Source: an uncultured Eubacteriales bacterium (lineage in GTDB: Bacteria; Bacillota; Clostridia; Oscillospirales; Oscillospiraceae). Taken from it: 64,000 nt of DNA. Within the stretch, counting starts at the first letter, position 1. Each line of letters starts with the position of its first letter. Positions 50,870 through 58,732 of the stretch are shown one piece after another. The stretch spans positions 1 to 64,000 of the forward strand of contig CASFNR010000002.1 in NCBI GenBank assembly GCA_949296115.1. The letters run 5' to 3'. A model generated the notes under the pieces. The model was not told where the DNA came from. It searched no databases and worked only from the letters and a program-made list of their open reading frames with translations. The position numbers and the translations under genes are program-made.

Positions 50870-52593
50870 TTGTGATGGCGGCAAAATTGCTGCTGCTGAT
50901 GCTTTCCAACCTGGGGTATTGGGAGTATTTTCGGAAAAAGTGGGAGATGCCGGCCTGCTTTGCCCCGGCGTATACCCTGGCGGCACAGTTTGCAGCGCTG
51001 TTCCTGCCGGGACTGCTGAACTTTTTGCCGGAGGCGGCCTTCTGCCTGTATGCCGGGGGCTTCGTGCTGCTGTTCCGGGAACTGTACCGGCGGAAGCAGG
51101 CGCTTCTGCGGCCTTATGCGGTCCCCGGCTTCCTGTTCCTGGCGGTGATGACAGCGGCGATCGGGGTAACGGTCAATGACCAGGTGTTCACCTGGTTTGA
51201 CAGCTTTACCCACTGGGCGGTGGTGGTGAAAAATATGCTCGCTGCCGACCGGTTCCCCACGTTTGCGCAGTCGGCAGTGGGGTTCATGGACTATCCGCTG
51301 GGAGGTTCTACGCTGATCTACTACTTCTGCCGGATGACGGGCACCGGGGAAGGTGTACAGATGCTGGCTCAGGGATTCGTCATGGTGTGCCTGATTCTGC
51401 CCCTGTTTGCCCTGGCAGGCAGACGGAGCTGGCTTGAGGCGGTATTTCTCCTGGGAACGGCAAATTTCCTGCTGTGCTACAATGTCCCGGTGACGGAACT
51501 GCTGGTGGATACCCTGCTGCCTCTGGCGGCCATGAGCAGCGGCCTGCTGCTGTGGTCCCAGTGGGAGAAGCTTGGCGCCCGGGGCCAGCGGGAACAGATT
51601 CTCTTCGGATTTCCCCTGCTGTTTTTTGTCCTGAACGTGAAAAATTCCGCACCGTTTTTTGCGGCGGCGCTGCTGGTCCTGCTGTATTGGCGTACCCGGA
51701 AAGAGAAAGGCGGCCTGGCGGCGCTGGGGAAGCTCTGCCTGCTGCTGCTTGCGGGTTACTTCCTGTGGAACCGACACTGCAATTATGTGTTCCGGAATGC
51801 GGCGGGAGGCCAGCATGCGGTTTCGCTGTCCTATTTTCAGATGCGCCTGGGAGAAAAATCCTTGGAAGATATGGCCCGGATCCTGGAAGGGGTGGCGGTA
51901 TATGCCGTGACCCGGAAGGAGCTCTGGTGGCTGGTGGGCTGGCTTGCGGGGCTGGGAGGACTGACCTGCGTCCTGCTGCCTAAGAGAAAAACGCAATGGG
52001 CTGTTCTGGCGGGCTGGAGCGGGGCCGGCTACGTGCTGTACGCGCTGTCTTTGACCGGAATGTATATCTTCTCCATGGGGTTGGACGGCGCCTTGGGACT
52101 GGAGTGCATTGACCGATATATGAAAACAATCGATACGGCCATCTTATACGGGGCGGTCGCCTGGAGCGTATTCCTTCTGGAACAGACGGCTCCAGGGGGC
52201 AGACGGATGGCTGCGGGTGCGCTGCTCCTCACGGCACTTGTGGGGATGTGGGGGAGCCTGGAGGGGTTCCAGACGGTGTTTCAATCCCGCAGCGACTCTT
52301 CCCAGAGACAGTATCTGGAATCCATTCTGGACGAATATGGGGTGGAAAAAGGATATTCCTATCTGATCTGTGCGCAGGACGGGGTATATCATTATGAGGC
52401 CTACGTCTATCGCTACTGCCTGGATACGGATCGGGTTGCCCAGATTCAGGTTGCCCAGGCGTCTCAGATGGAGATTGAGAAGGACTACGATTATATCATC
52501 ATTCTCGATGAGGACAATCCGGTGATTGTGCAGTGGATAGCGGAGCACTATCCGGAACAGGCCGGACGGCAGGTCATTCAGTGTTTTAAGTGA
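50866..52593 (+). CDS. Polytopic membrane protein, GT-C glycosyltransferase-like
   Basis: This 575-residue protein has about 12 helices and a soluble C-terminal ~110 residues. After the fourth helix it has the segment FTWFDSFTHWAVVVKNMLAAD, which resembles the WDEFSHWG-type motif in uncharacterised Firmicute membrane glycosyltransferases (acidic residue followed by HW in the first large outer loop). The C-terminal part (YDYIIILDEDNPVIV) resembles the outer domain of such proteins. Activity is not shown. GTG start overlaps the HAD gene. The second half uses A/T-richer codons. Confidence 0.65.
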   Translation: MIVMAAKLLLLMLSNLGYWEYFRKKWEMPACFAPAYTLAAQFAALFLPGLLNFLPEAAFCLYAGGFVLLFRELYRRKQALLRPYAVPGFLFLAVMTAAIGVTVNDQVFTWFDSFTHWAVVVKNMLAADRFPTFAQSAVGFMDYPLGGSTLIYYFCRMTGTGEGVQMLAQGFVMVCLILPLFALAGRRSWLEAVFLLGTANFLLCYNVPVTELLVDTLLPLAAMSSGLLLWSQWEKLGARGQREQILFGFPLLFFVLNVKNSAPFFAAALLVLLYWRTRKEKGGLAALGKLCLLLLAGYFLWNRHCNYVFRNAAGGQHAVSLSYFQMRLGEKSLEDMARILEGVAVYAVTRKELWWLVGWLAGLGGLTCVLLPKRKTQWAVLAGWSGAGYVLYALSLTGMYIFSMGLDGALGLECIDRYMKTIDTAILYGAVAWSVFLLEQTAPGGRRMAAGALLLTALVGMWGSLEGFQTVFQSRSDSSQRQYLESILDEYGVEKGYSYLICAQDGVYHYEAYVYRYCLDTDRVAQIQVAQASQMEIEKDYDYIIILDEDNPVIVQWIAEHYPEQAGRQVIQCFK

Positions 52594-52609
52594 AAGGGGA
52601 GAAGATACC

Positions 52610-52837
52610 ATGGCGGAATACGAATTGGTGCGCGAAATTAAGAATTTGTGCCGGAACAACCAGATGCGGGACATTTTTTTCGAGGAAGTGGAATGCGATG
52701 ACCCGGAAAGCTACCTGCGCCGGCGGCTTCAGGGCAAGCGGCTGGAGCTGACGGTGGAACCGGGGCCGGAGGGCGCTGTAACCATCCATGCCCTGGTGGA
52801 CGGGATGATGGAGAAGTATGTGTTCACTCCGCTGTGA
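52610..52837 (+). CDS. Small conserved-looking protein, function unknown
   Basis: This 75-residue protein has a mixed helix/strand pattern: an N-terminal helix (LVREIKNLCRNNQMRDIFFEEVE) and strands ELTVEP and AVTIHALVD. It has no membrane segment or signal. ATG with AAAGGGGAGAA upstream, 16 nt after the glycosyltransferase-like gene, so it is probably co-transcribed. I do not recognise a family. Confidence 0.65.
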   Translation: MAEYELVREIKNLCRNNQMRDIFFEEVECDDPESYLRRRLQGKRLELTVEPGPEGAVTIHALVDGMMEKYVFTPL

Positions 52838-52885
52838 AGCGGATGAACAGGAGGAAGTTTTTTTGTAAATCCTGTAAAATTTGGG

Positions 52886-52925
52886 TTGAATTTATCCGCT
52901 GGGTATGATACGATATTGTCGTATC
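52886..52925 (+). promoter_or_regulatory. Candidate metF promoter with overlapping palindrome
   Basis: TTGAAT and TACGAT are 17 nt apart. The -10 is inside a perfect 7-bp inverted repeat GATACGA-5 nt-TCGTATC (52907-52925), which could be an operator. A second small hairpin with GGGCG/CGCCC arms follows in the leader. SAM- or cobalamin-riboswitch motifs were not seen. Confidence 0.5.
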
Positions 52926-53000
52926 GATATGGGCGGAGTGCGCCCATTCGGTGAGGAACCTGTTATCCATGAAAATGGAATTATTTAGGAGGTAAAAAGC

Positions 53001-53930
53001 ATGTCTGTAATGGATATCCTGGATAAGCGCGCTGCGTTCTCGTTTGAGGTTTTCCCCCCCAAGACGGATGTGGGCATGGAAAAGCTCTGCGGTGAGGGCG
53101 GCGTCCTGGAGAAGCTGTACACCCTGAACCCGGACTACATCTCCTGCACCTATGGCGCCGGCGGCACCAACGTGGGCAAGAACCTGGAAGTGCTGGACAA
53201 GATCGTCAAGGACGGTAAGACCATCGGCGTGACCCACTTCACCTGCATTGGCAACACCAAGGAAGGCATCAAGGAGCAGCTGCAGACCTATCTGGATCAT
53301 GGCATCAACCATATGCTGGCCCTGCGGGGCGACCTGCCCTTCGGCTGGACCGGCACCGGCGGCGACCTGCATTACGCAACCGAGCTGGTGAAGTTCGTCC
53401 GTCAGGAGTTCGGCGACAAGTTCACCATTGCGGTGGCCGGCTCTCCCGAGGGCCACATCGCCTGCCGCTCCCTGGAGGCGGATATCGCCTTCCTGAAGCA
53501 GAAGCAGGACAACGGCGCCGACTACATCATGACCCAGCTGTGCTGGGATATGGACCAGTTCCGGTACTGGCTGGACGCCATCCGGGCCGCCGGAATCTGG
53601 ATGCCGGTGGACGTGGGCATCATGCCCATTCTGGACCAGGCCGCAACCATCAACATGGCCCTGTCCCGCAACGGCTGCGTCATGCCCCGGGCTCTGTGCG
53701 AGATCATCTCCAAGAACTGGATCTTCCCCAACCCCTTCGTCAAGGATCCCTTCGATGCCGACGTAGAGGGCAAGAAGGCCTCCTTCAAGGCTGCCGGCAT
53801 CGAGTACACCATCAACCAGATCGACGAGTACCGTGCCTGCGGCATCAATGGCATCCATCTGTACGCCCTGAACAAGTACGAGGATGTTGCCTACATCGCC
53901 AAGGCCGCCGGTCTGCTGGACCTGATCTGA
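53001..53930 (+). CDS. metF: 5,10-methylenetetrahydrofolate reductase
   Basis: MetF (309 aa) reduces methylene-THF to methyl-THF. It is a TIM barrel with the N-terminal SFEVFPPKTDVGMEKL, the FAD-pocket segment NHMLALRGDLPFG, SPEGHIACRSLEADI, TQLCWDMDQF and GVGIMP-like segment (DVGIMPILD). AGGAGGTAAAAAGC precedes the ATG. It leads the corrinoid methyl-transfer cluster and would supply the methyl group used by the AcsE domain encoded downstream. No metV partner is adjacent. Confidence 0.96.
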   Translation: MSVMDILDKRAAFSFEVFPPKTDVGMEKLCGEGGVLEKLYTLNPDYISCTYGAGGTNVGKNLEVLDKIVKDGKTIGVTHFTCIGNTKEGIKEQLQTYLDHGINHMLALRGDLPFGWTGTGGDLHYATELVKFVRQEFGDKFTIAVAGSPEGHIACRSLEADIAFLKQKQDNGADYIMTQLCWDMDQFRYWLDAIRAAGIWMPVDVGIMPILDQAATINMALSRNGCVMPRALCEIISKNWIFPNPFVKDPFDADVEGKKASFKAAGIEYTINQIDEYRACGINGIHLYALNKYEDVAYIAKAAGLLDLI

Positions 53931-53993
53931 TTTTCACACCGGGGGGAGGAAACTTCCCCCGGGCAACACCATTTTCTAAGGAGAACCGAAATT

Positions 53994-54761
53994 ATGGCAC
54001 CTCATACCATTGCCGTTGCCGGTAAGGGGGGTGTGGGCAAAACCACTACCTGCGGCATGCTTATTGATTATCTGTGCAAGAAGAAGAAAGGCCCCGTCCT
54101 GGTGGTGGACGCCGACGCCAACTCCAACCTCAACGAAGTGCTGGGGGTGGAGGTGGAAACCTCTCTGGGCCAGATCCGGGAGGAGATGGCCCAGGCAGAG
54201 CTGAAGGGAACCATTCCCTCCGGCATGACCAAGGCGGACTACGCTGAGATGAAGTTCAGCTCCGCTTTGATTGAGGATGACGACTTTGATATGCTGGTGA
54301 TGGGGCGCACCCAGGGGAAGGGCTGCTACTGTTATGTCAACGGCGTGCTCCAGTCCCAGGTGGCCAAGTACGCCGCCAACTACGCCTATGTGGTTATGGA
54401 CAACGAGGCGGGCCTGGAACACATTGCCCGGGGAACCCTGCCCCATGTGGACACCATGCTTCTGATTTCCGACTGCTCCCGCCGGGGTGTCCAGGCGGTG
54501 GCCCGGATTGCCGAAATGATCGGGCAGATGAACCTGAATCCCGGCCAGATGGGCCTGATTATCAACCGGGCGCCCCAGGGGGATCTGGACCCGGGCATCC
54601 GGGAGGAAATTGACAAGCACGGCCTGAAGCTGTTCGGCGTGCTGCCCCACGACGAGGCGGTGTATCGCTGCGACTGCGACGGAAAACCCTCCGCCTATCT
54701 GTCGGAGGACGATCCCATGAAGGCGGCGCTGAACAAAATCCTGAGGGACATCGGCCTGTAA
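53994..54761 (+). CDS. CooC/AcsF-family nickel-insertion ATPase
   Basis: This 255-residue deviant Walker ATPase (GKGGVGKTTTCGML, DADANSNLNEVLG) has the CxC metal site in GKGCYCYVNG typical of CooC and AcsF. CooC loads nickel into CO dehydrogenase; AcsF matures acetyl-CoA synthase. The name follows family and position. Its presence beside CFeSP genes, with no CODH or full ACS in the window, is unexpected: either nickel targets exist elsewhere or it serves another protein. 63 nt after metF. Confidence 0.88.
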   Translation: MAPHTIAVAGKGGVGKTTTCGMLIDYLCKKKKGPVLVVDADANSNLNEVLGVEVETSLGQIREEMAQAELKGTIPSGMTKADYAEMKFSSALIEDDDFDMLVMGRTQGKGCYCYVNGVLQSQVAKYAANYAYVVMDNEAGLEHIARGTLPHVDTMLLISDCSRRGVQAVARIAEMIGQMNLNPGQMGLIINRAPQGDLDPGIREEIDKHGLKLFGVLPHDEAVYRCDCDGKPSAYLSEDDPMKAALNKILRDIGL

Positions 54762-54892
54762 TGCCCTGTTCAGGGGCGGCTCCCTGCGGAAAACGGCCCC
54801 GCAATTCACGGAAATTCTGCACAAGGCCTGTAAGCCGTGTGCAAAATTATAAAAGTCATTTCAAACTATTTTAACAAGGGGGATACTTTACT

Positions 54893-55834
54893 ATGGCTTT
54901 CACTCCCAAGACGGCTCCCTACAGCGGCAAGATCAATGCCGTGACCCTGGGCACCGGTGACAAGGCGGTTGTCATCGGCGGCCAGAATGTGATGCCGTTC
55001 TACACTTTCGATGCACCCATCGAAAACGCACCCAAGATCGGCGTGGAGATTTCCGACCTGGCTGCCCAGTGGGATGTGCCGGCGCTGAAGGAATTCTATG
55101 CTGGATGCACCACCATGGCCGACTACGCCAAGAAGGCCGAAACCATGCCCGGCGTGGACTTCCTGTGCCTGCACTTTGAGTCTGCTGACCCCAACGGCGC
55201 CAACCGCTCCGTTGCCGATTGCGTGGCCGACGCCAAGGCTGTGGCCGAGGCCGTGTCCATGCCCATCGTGATCCTGGGCTGCAAGAACCTGGAGAAGGAC
55301 GGCGAGCTGTTCTCCAAGATCGCCGAAGCCCTGCAGGGCAAGAACATCCTGGTCATGTCCGCCAAGAACGAGGACTACAAGACCGTGGGCGCCTCCGTCG
55401 TGCTGGCTTACGGCCAGAAGGTGGGCGCAGAAACCGCCGATGACATCAACCTGGCCAAGCAGCTGAACATCATGCTCAAGGGTCTGTCCATCGCCCCGGA
55501 GAGCATCGTGATGAACGTGGGCACCGCTGCGGTGGGCTACGGCTTTGAGTATGTGGCTTCCACTCTGGACCGTGTCCGCATGGCTGCCCTGGCCCAGTCC
55601 GACGCCGACCTGCAGATGCCCATTGTTTCCCCGGTGTCTCCCGACACCTGGAGCGTGAAGGAGTCCACCGCTTCCGAGGAAGATGAACCCGCATGGGGCT
55701 GCCGGGAAGAGCGCGGCATCGAGATGGAAGTCTCCACCGCCGCTGCCAACCTGATCGGCGGCGCTGACGCCGTCATCATGCGTCACCCCGCTGCCATCGC
55801 AACCATCAAGAAGTTCATTACGGAACTTGTCTAA
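54893..55834 (+). CDS. acsD: Corrinoid iron-sulfur protein small subunit (AcsD)
   Basis: AcsD (313 aa) is the TIM-barrel delta subunit of the corrinoid iron-sulfur protein, which carries a methyl group on cobamide. The start region (VTLGTGDKAVVIGGQNVMPF, then TFDAPIENAPKIGVEISD) and the C-terminal AWGCREERGIEMEVSTAA match the family. It precedes the large subunit by 21 nt and both should form the heterodimer. GGGGGATAC stands before the ATG; a stem-loop lies in the preceding 130-nt gap. Confidence 0.94.
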   Translation: MAFTPKTAPYSGKINAVTLGTGDKAVVIGGQNVMPFYTFDAPIENAPKIGVEISDLAAQWDVPALKEFYAGCTTMADYAKKAETMPGVDFLCLHFESADPNGANRSVADCVADAKAVAEAVSMPIVILGCKNLEKDGELFSKIAEALQGKNILVMSAKNEDYKTVGASVVLAYGQKVGAETADDINLAKQLNIMLKGLSIAPESIVMNVGTAAVGYGFEYVASTLDRVRMAALAQSDADLQMPIVSPVSPDTWSVKESTASEEDEPAWGCREERGIEMEVSTAAANLIGGADAVIMRHPAAIATIKKFITELV

Positions 55835-55855
55835 TCGGAAGGAGGATACATAACC

Positions 55856-58132
55856 ATGGCTTTGAAAGGTCTTGACATTTTTAAGCTGTCTCCGAAGAAG
55901 AACTGTAAGGAGTGCGGCAGCCCCACCTGTATGGCGTTCTGTATGAAGGTGGCCCAGGGCGCGGTGTCCATCGACAAGTGCCCCTACTTCTCCGATGAGG
56001 CGAAGGCAACCCTGAACGAGCAGACTGCACCTCCCATGAAGACCATTACCGTCGGCGACCACAAGCTGGGCGGTGAGACCGTTCTGTATCGTCACGAAAA
56101 GACCCTGGTGAACAAGAACCTGTTTGCCGTTGCCCTGAGCACCGCCATGACCGATGCCGAAGTGGACGCCAAGCTGGCAGAAGTGGCCAAGGTGGACTAC
56201 GAGCGGATCGGTGAGCGGATGTATGTGGAATTCCTGTTCCTGCGCAATGCCGGCACCGACGCCGCCGCCTACACCAAGCTGGTGCAGAAGGCTGCCGCCA
56301 CCGGCCTGTGCCTGGTTCTGGAGTGCTGGGACGTGGAGTGCGCCAAGGCTGCTCTGGCTGTCGCCGGCAAGAACGTGATCCTGGACGGCGCCACCCCCGC
56401 CAACTGGGAGGCCATGAACGAGGCGGCCACCGCCGCCGGCGTGACCCTGGGCGTGTGGGCAGAGAACCTGTCCGACCTGTACGACACCGTGAAGAATCTG
56501 GAAGCCAAGGGCAATAAGAACCTGGTTCTGGACGTCACCGGCAAGACCGCCAAGGAGACCCTGGCCAACGCCGTGCTGGTCCGCCGCACCGCTCTGAAGG
56601 ACGGCGACCGCTCCTTCGGCTATCCCTCCATCGTGAACCTGGCTGCCATTGCCCAGGGCGATGACCGTCTGCAGACCGCTTACGCCACTGCGTTTGTGGA
56701 GAAGTACGGCTCCATCATCGTCATGGAGAACATGACCTATGCCCAGGCTCTGCCGCTGTATGGCCTGCGCCAGAACATCTTCACCGATCCCCAGAAGCCC
56801 ATGAAGGTAGAGTCCAAGATCTACCCCCTGAACGGCGCCGACGAGAACAGCCCCTGCGCCCTGACTGTGGACTTCGCTCTGACCTACTTCCTGGTTTCCG
56901 GCGAGCTGGAGCGCTCCAACGAGCCTGTGAACCTGATTATCACCGACGCTTCCGGTATGTCCGTCCTGACCGCCTGGGCCGCCGGCAAGTTCTCCTCCTC
57001 CACCGTGAAAAAGACCTTCCAGGATCTGGACATTGAGAACAAGATCAAGAACCGCACCCTGATCATCCCCGGCAAGGTGGCCGTGATGAAGGGTGAGATT
57101 CAGGAGAAGCTCCCCGGCTGGAACGTGGTTGTTGCTCCTGCTGAGGCTGTGCAGCTGCCTAAGTACATGAAGGACAAGGAGTACGAGGCTGCCGCCAAGG
57201 CTGCCGCTGCTGAGGCTGCCGCCAAGGCCGCCGCTGCCCCCGTGGAGGAAGTGAAGGAGCTGTCCTTCGACGAACTGCTGGCCACCAAGGTGCCCGCCAT
57301 CGAAGTGGTGGACATGGGCGTCAAGTACAAGGGCCACAACCCCGAGAGCAAGACCTTCGTTACCATCGGCGAACGGATCCATTGCATCTCCCCCGCCATC
57401 CGCAAGGCAATGGACGAGCGGGATCCCGCTCCCATCCTGAAGCGTGCTGCCGAGCAGATCGCTGCCGGCGCCACCTACCTGGATGTGAACATCGGACCTG
57501 CTGAGAAGGACGGCCCCGAGCGCATGATGTGGGCGGTCAAGCTGCTGCAGGAGAACTTCAACAATGTTCCTCTGGCTCTGGATACCGCCAATAAGAAGGC
57601 CATCGAGGCCGGTATCAAGGTCTACAACCGGACCAACGGCAAGCCCATCGTGAACTCCGCCGACGCCGGCTCCCGTATCTCCAACATCGACCTGGCTGCT
57701 GCCAACGACGCCATCTGTATCGCCCTGTGCTCTGCCGACGGCATTGCCAAGGACAACGACGAGCGGATGAAGCACTGCCACGACATGCTGGAGCGTGGCC
57801 TGAGCCTGGGCATGACCTCCGACGACCTGTGGTTCGACCCCCTGTTCCTGGTTGTCAAGGGTATGCAGGACAAGCAGATGGACGTGCTGAACGCCATCAA
57901 GATGTTCGCCGACGAGGGCCTGAAGTCCACCGGCGGCCTGTCCAACAACTCCAACGGCGCACCCAAGAACGTCCGTCCCATCATGGATTCCGCTCTGGTG
58001 GCCATGGCCATGATGCAGGGTCTGACCTCCGCCATTGTCAACCCCTGTGACCTGCGCCTGATGGAGACCATCAAGTCCTGCGACATCTTCAAGAACCACG
58101 TTCTGTACTCCGATTCCTACCTGGATCTGTAA
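55856..58132 (+). CDS. Fusion of CFeSP large subunit (AcsC) and methyl-THF methyltransferase (AcsE)
   Basis: One 758-residue protein carries two normally separate enzymes. Residues ~1-440 are AcsC: the 4Fe-4S motif Cys17-X2-Cys20-X4-Cys25-X16-Cys42, a TIM barrel, and a corrinoid-binding end (IITDASGMSVLTAWAAGKFS, LIIPGKVAVMKGE). Residues ~443-463 are an Ala-rich linker with Lys and Glu. Residues ~500-758 are AcsE: TIGERIH, DVNIGPA, the pterin-binding VNSADAGS, and GLSNNS with the conserved Asn. Both parts look complete. The fusion should pass the methyl group from methyl-THF to the attached cobamide. GGAAGGAGGAT precedes the ATG. Confidence 0.93.
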   Translation: MALKGLDIFKLSPKKNCKECGSPTCMAFCMKVAQGAVSIDKCPYFSDEAKATLNEQTAPPMKTITVGDHKLGGETVLYRHEKTLVNKNLFAVALSTAMTDAEVDAKLAEVAKVDYERIGERMYVEFLFLRNAGTDAAAYTKLVQKAAATGLCLVLECWDVECAKAALAVAGKNVILDGATPANWEAMNEAATAAGVTLGVWAENLSDLYDTVKNLEAKGNKNLVLDVTGKTAKETLANAVLVRRTALKDGDRSFGYPSIVNLAAIAQGDDRLQTAYATAFVEKYGSIIVMENMTYAQALPLYGLRQNIFTDPQKPMKVESKIYPLNGADENSPCALTVDFALTYFLVSGELERSNEPVNLIITDASGMSVLTAWAAGKFSSSTVKKTFQDLDIENKIKNRTLIIPGKVAVMKGEIQEKLPGWNVVVAPAEAVQLPKYMKDKEYEAAAKAAAAEAAAKAAAAPVEEVKELSFDELLATKVPAIEVVDMGVKYKGHNPESKTFVTIGERIHCISPAIRKAMDERDPAPILKRAAEQIAAGATYLDVNIGPAEKDGPERMMWAVKLLQENFNNVPLALDTANKKAIEAGIKVYNRTNGKPIVNSADAGSRISNIDLAAANDAICIALCSADGIAKDNDERMKHCHDMLERGLSLGMTSDDLWFDPLFLVVKGMQDKQMDVLNAIKMFADEGLKSTGGLSNNSNGAPKNVRPIMDSALVAMAMMQGLTSAIVNPCDLRLMETIKSCDIFKNHVLYSDSYLDL

Positions 58133-58161
58133 GACAGAATCAATCAATCCCTGGCGTTTGC

Positions 58162-58187
58162 GGCTGGGAGGGAACTCCCTCCCAGCC
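58162..58187 (+). terminator. Stem-loop after the AcsC-AcsE gene
   Basis: A near-perfect 11-12-bp GC-rich stem lies 30 nt past the stop codon. There is no strong T-tract, so it may trim or stabilise the upstream mRNA and let some transcription continue. Confidence 0.55.
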
Positions 58188-58220
58188 CATTTGCGTGTCA
58201 ACCACGGAGAGGACGGCTGC

Positions 58221-58658
58221 ATGGAAATTTGGCAGTATCTGCTGGCAGCGGCAGCGGGAGCTGGCGTCCTGGCGCTGGCTGTCCGTTCCGCCGTCATCAA
58301 GCGCAGGCTCCGGCTGGAACGGGATTTTACCCGTACTCTGGAGACGGTGCTGCAGCCCCGGGAGACGGTGAAGGTGGTCTGCCCCAACCGGCATGACCAC
58401 TGGATTCTCACATCCCGCCGGCTGCTGCTGGAGACGAAGGATGGATTCCTGGCCATCCCATTTTCAAAAATCAAGAGCCTGCAAGGACAGGACAGCGGGG
58501 GAAAGACCACTGCATCCCCCGGAAAGATGGCCCGCCTGGTGGTAAAAACAGACCAGAGCCACATTCTGGAAAACCGGGCGCCGGAATTTGCTTCGCTGGT
58601 CAGACAGCTGAAGCAGTATCGAAACAAATCCAGACGGAAGGGAAAAAATAAGCCCTGA
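58221..58658 (+). CDS. Small membrane-anchored PH-like protein
   Basis: This 145-residue protein has one N-terminal helix (IWQYLLAAAAGAGVLALAV), then a charged, beta-rich domain: VVCPNRHDHWILTSRRLLLETKDG, then LAIPFSKIKSLQGQDSG. The pattern (WxLTxxRLLLET.. I..SKIKSL) resembles bacterial PH-like domains. A Lys/Arg-rich tail follows. It is not part of any known CODH/ACS system. Lies between acsC-acsE and the ACS-like gene on the same strand, so it may anchor the complex. ATG after GGAGAGGA. Confidence 0.6.
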   Translation: MEIWQYLLAAAAGAGVLALAVRSAVIKRRLRLERDFTRTLETVLQPRETVKVVCPNRHDHWILTSRRLLLETKDGFLAIPFSKIKSLQGQDSGGKTTASPGKMARLVVKTDQSHILENRAPEFASLVRQLKQYRNKSRRKGKNKP

Positions 58659-58732
58659 AGCCAACGAATTTCCCTGGAAAACCCGCCGGAAACGGCTTAG
58701 TATACAGATAAATCAATTTGGGAGGAATCGAT

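Noticed and set aside
54866-58627. A 1253-codon open frame on the minus strand opposite acsD and the acsC-acsE fusion
   Set aside because: It is low-complexity (Gly/His/Leu/Val-rich), has no domain pattern, and mirrors the codon bias of the plus-strand genes, which carry clear motifs and Shine-Dalgarno sites.
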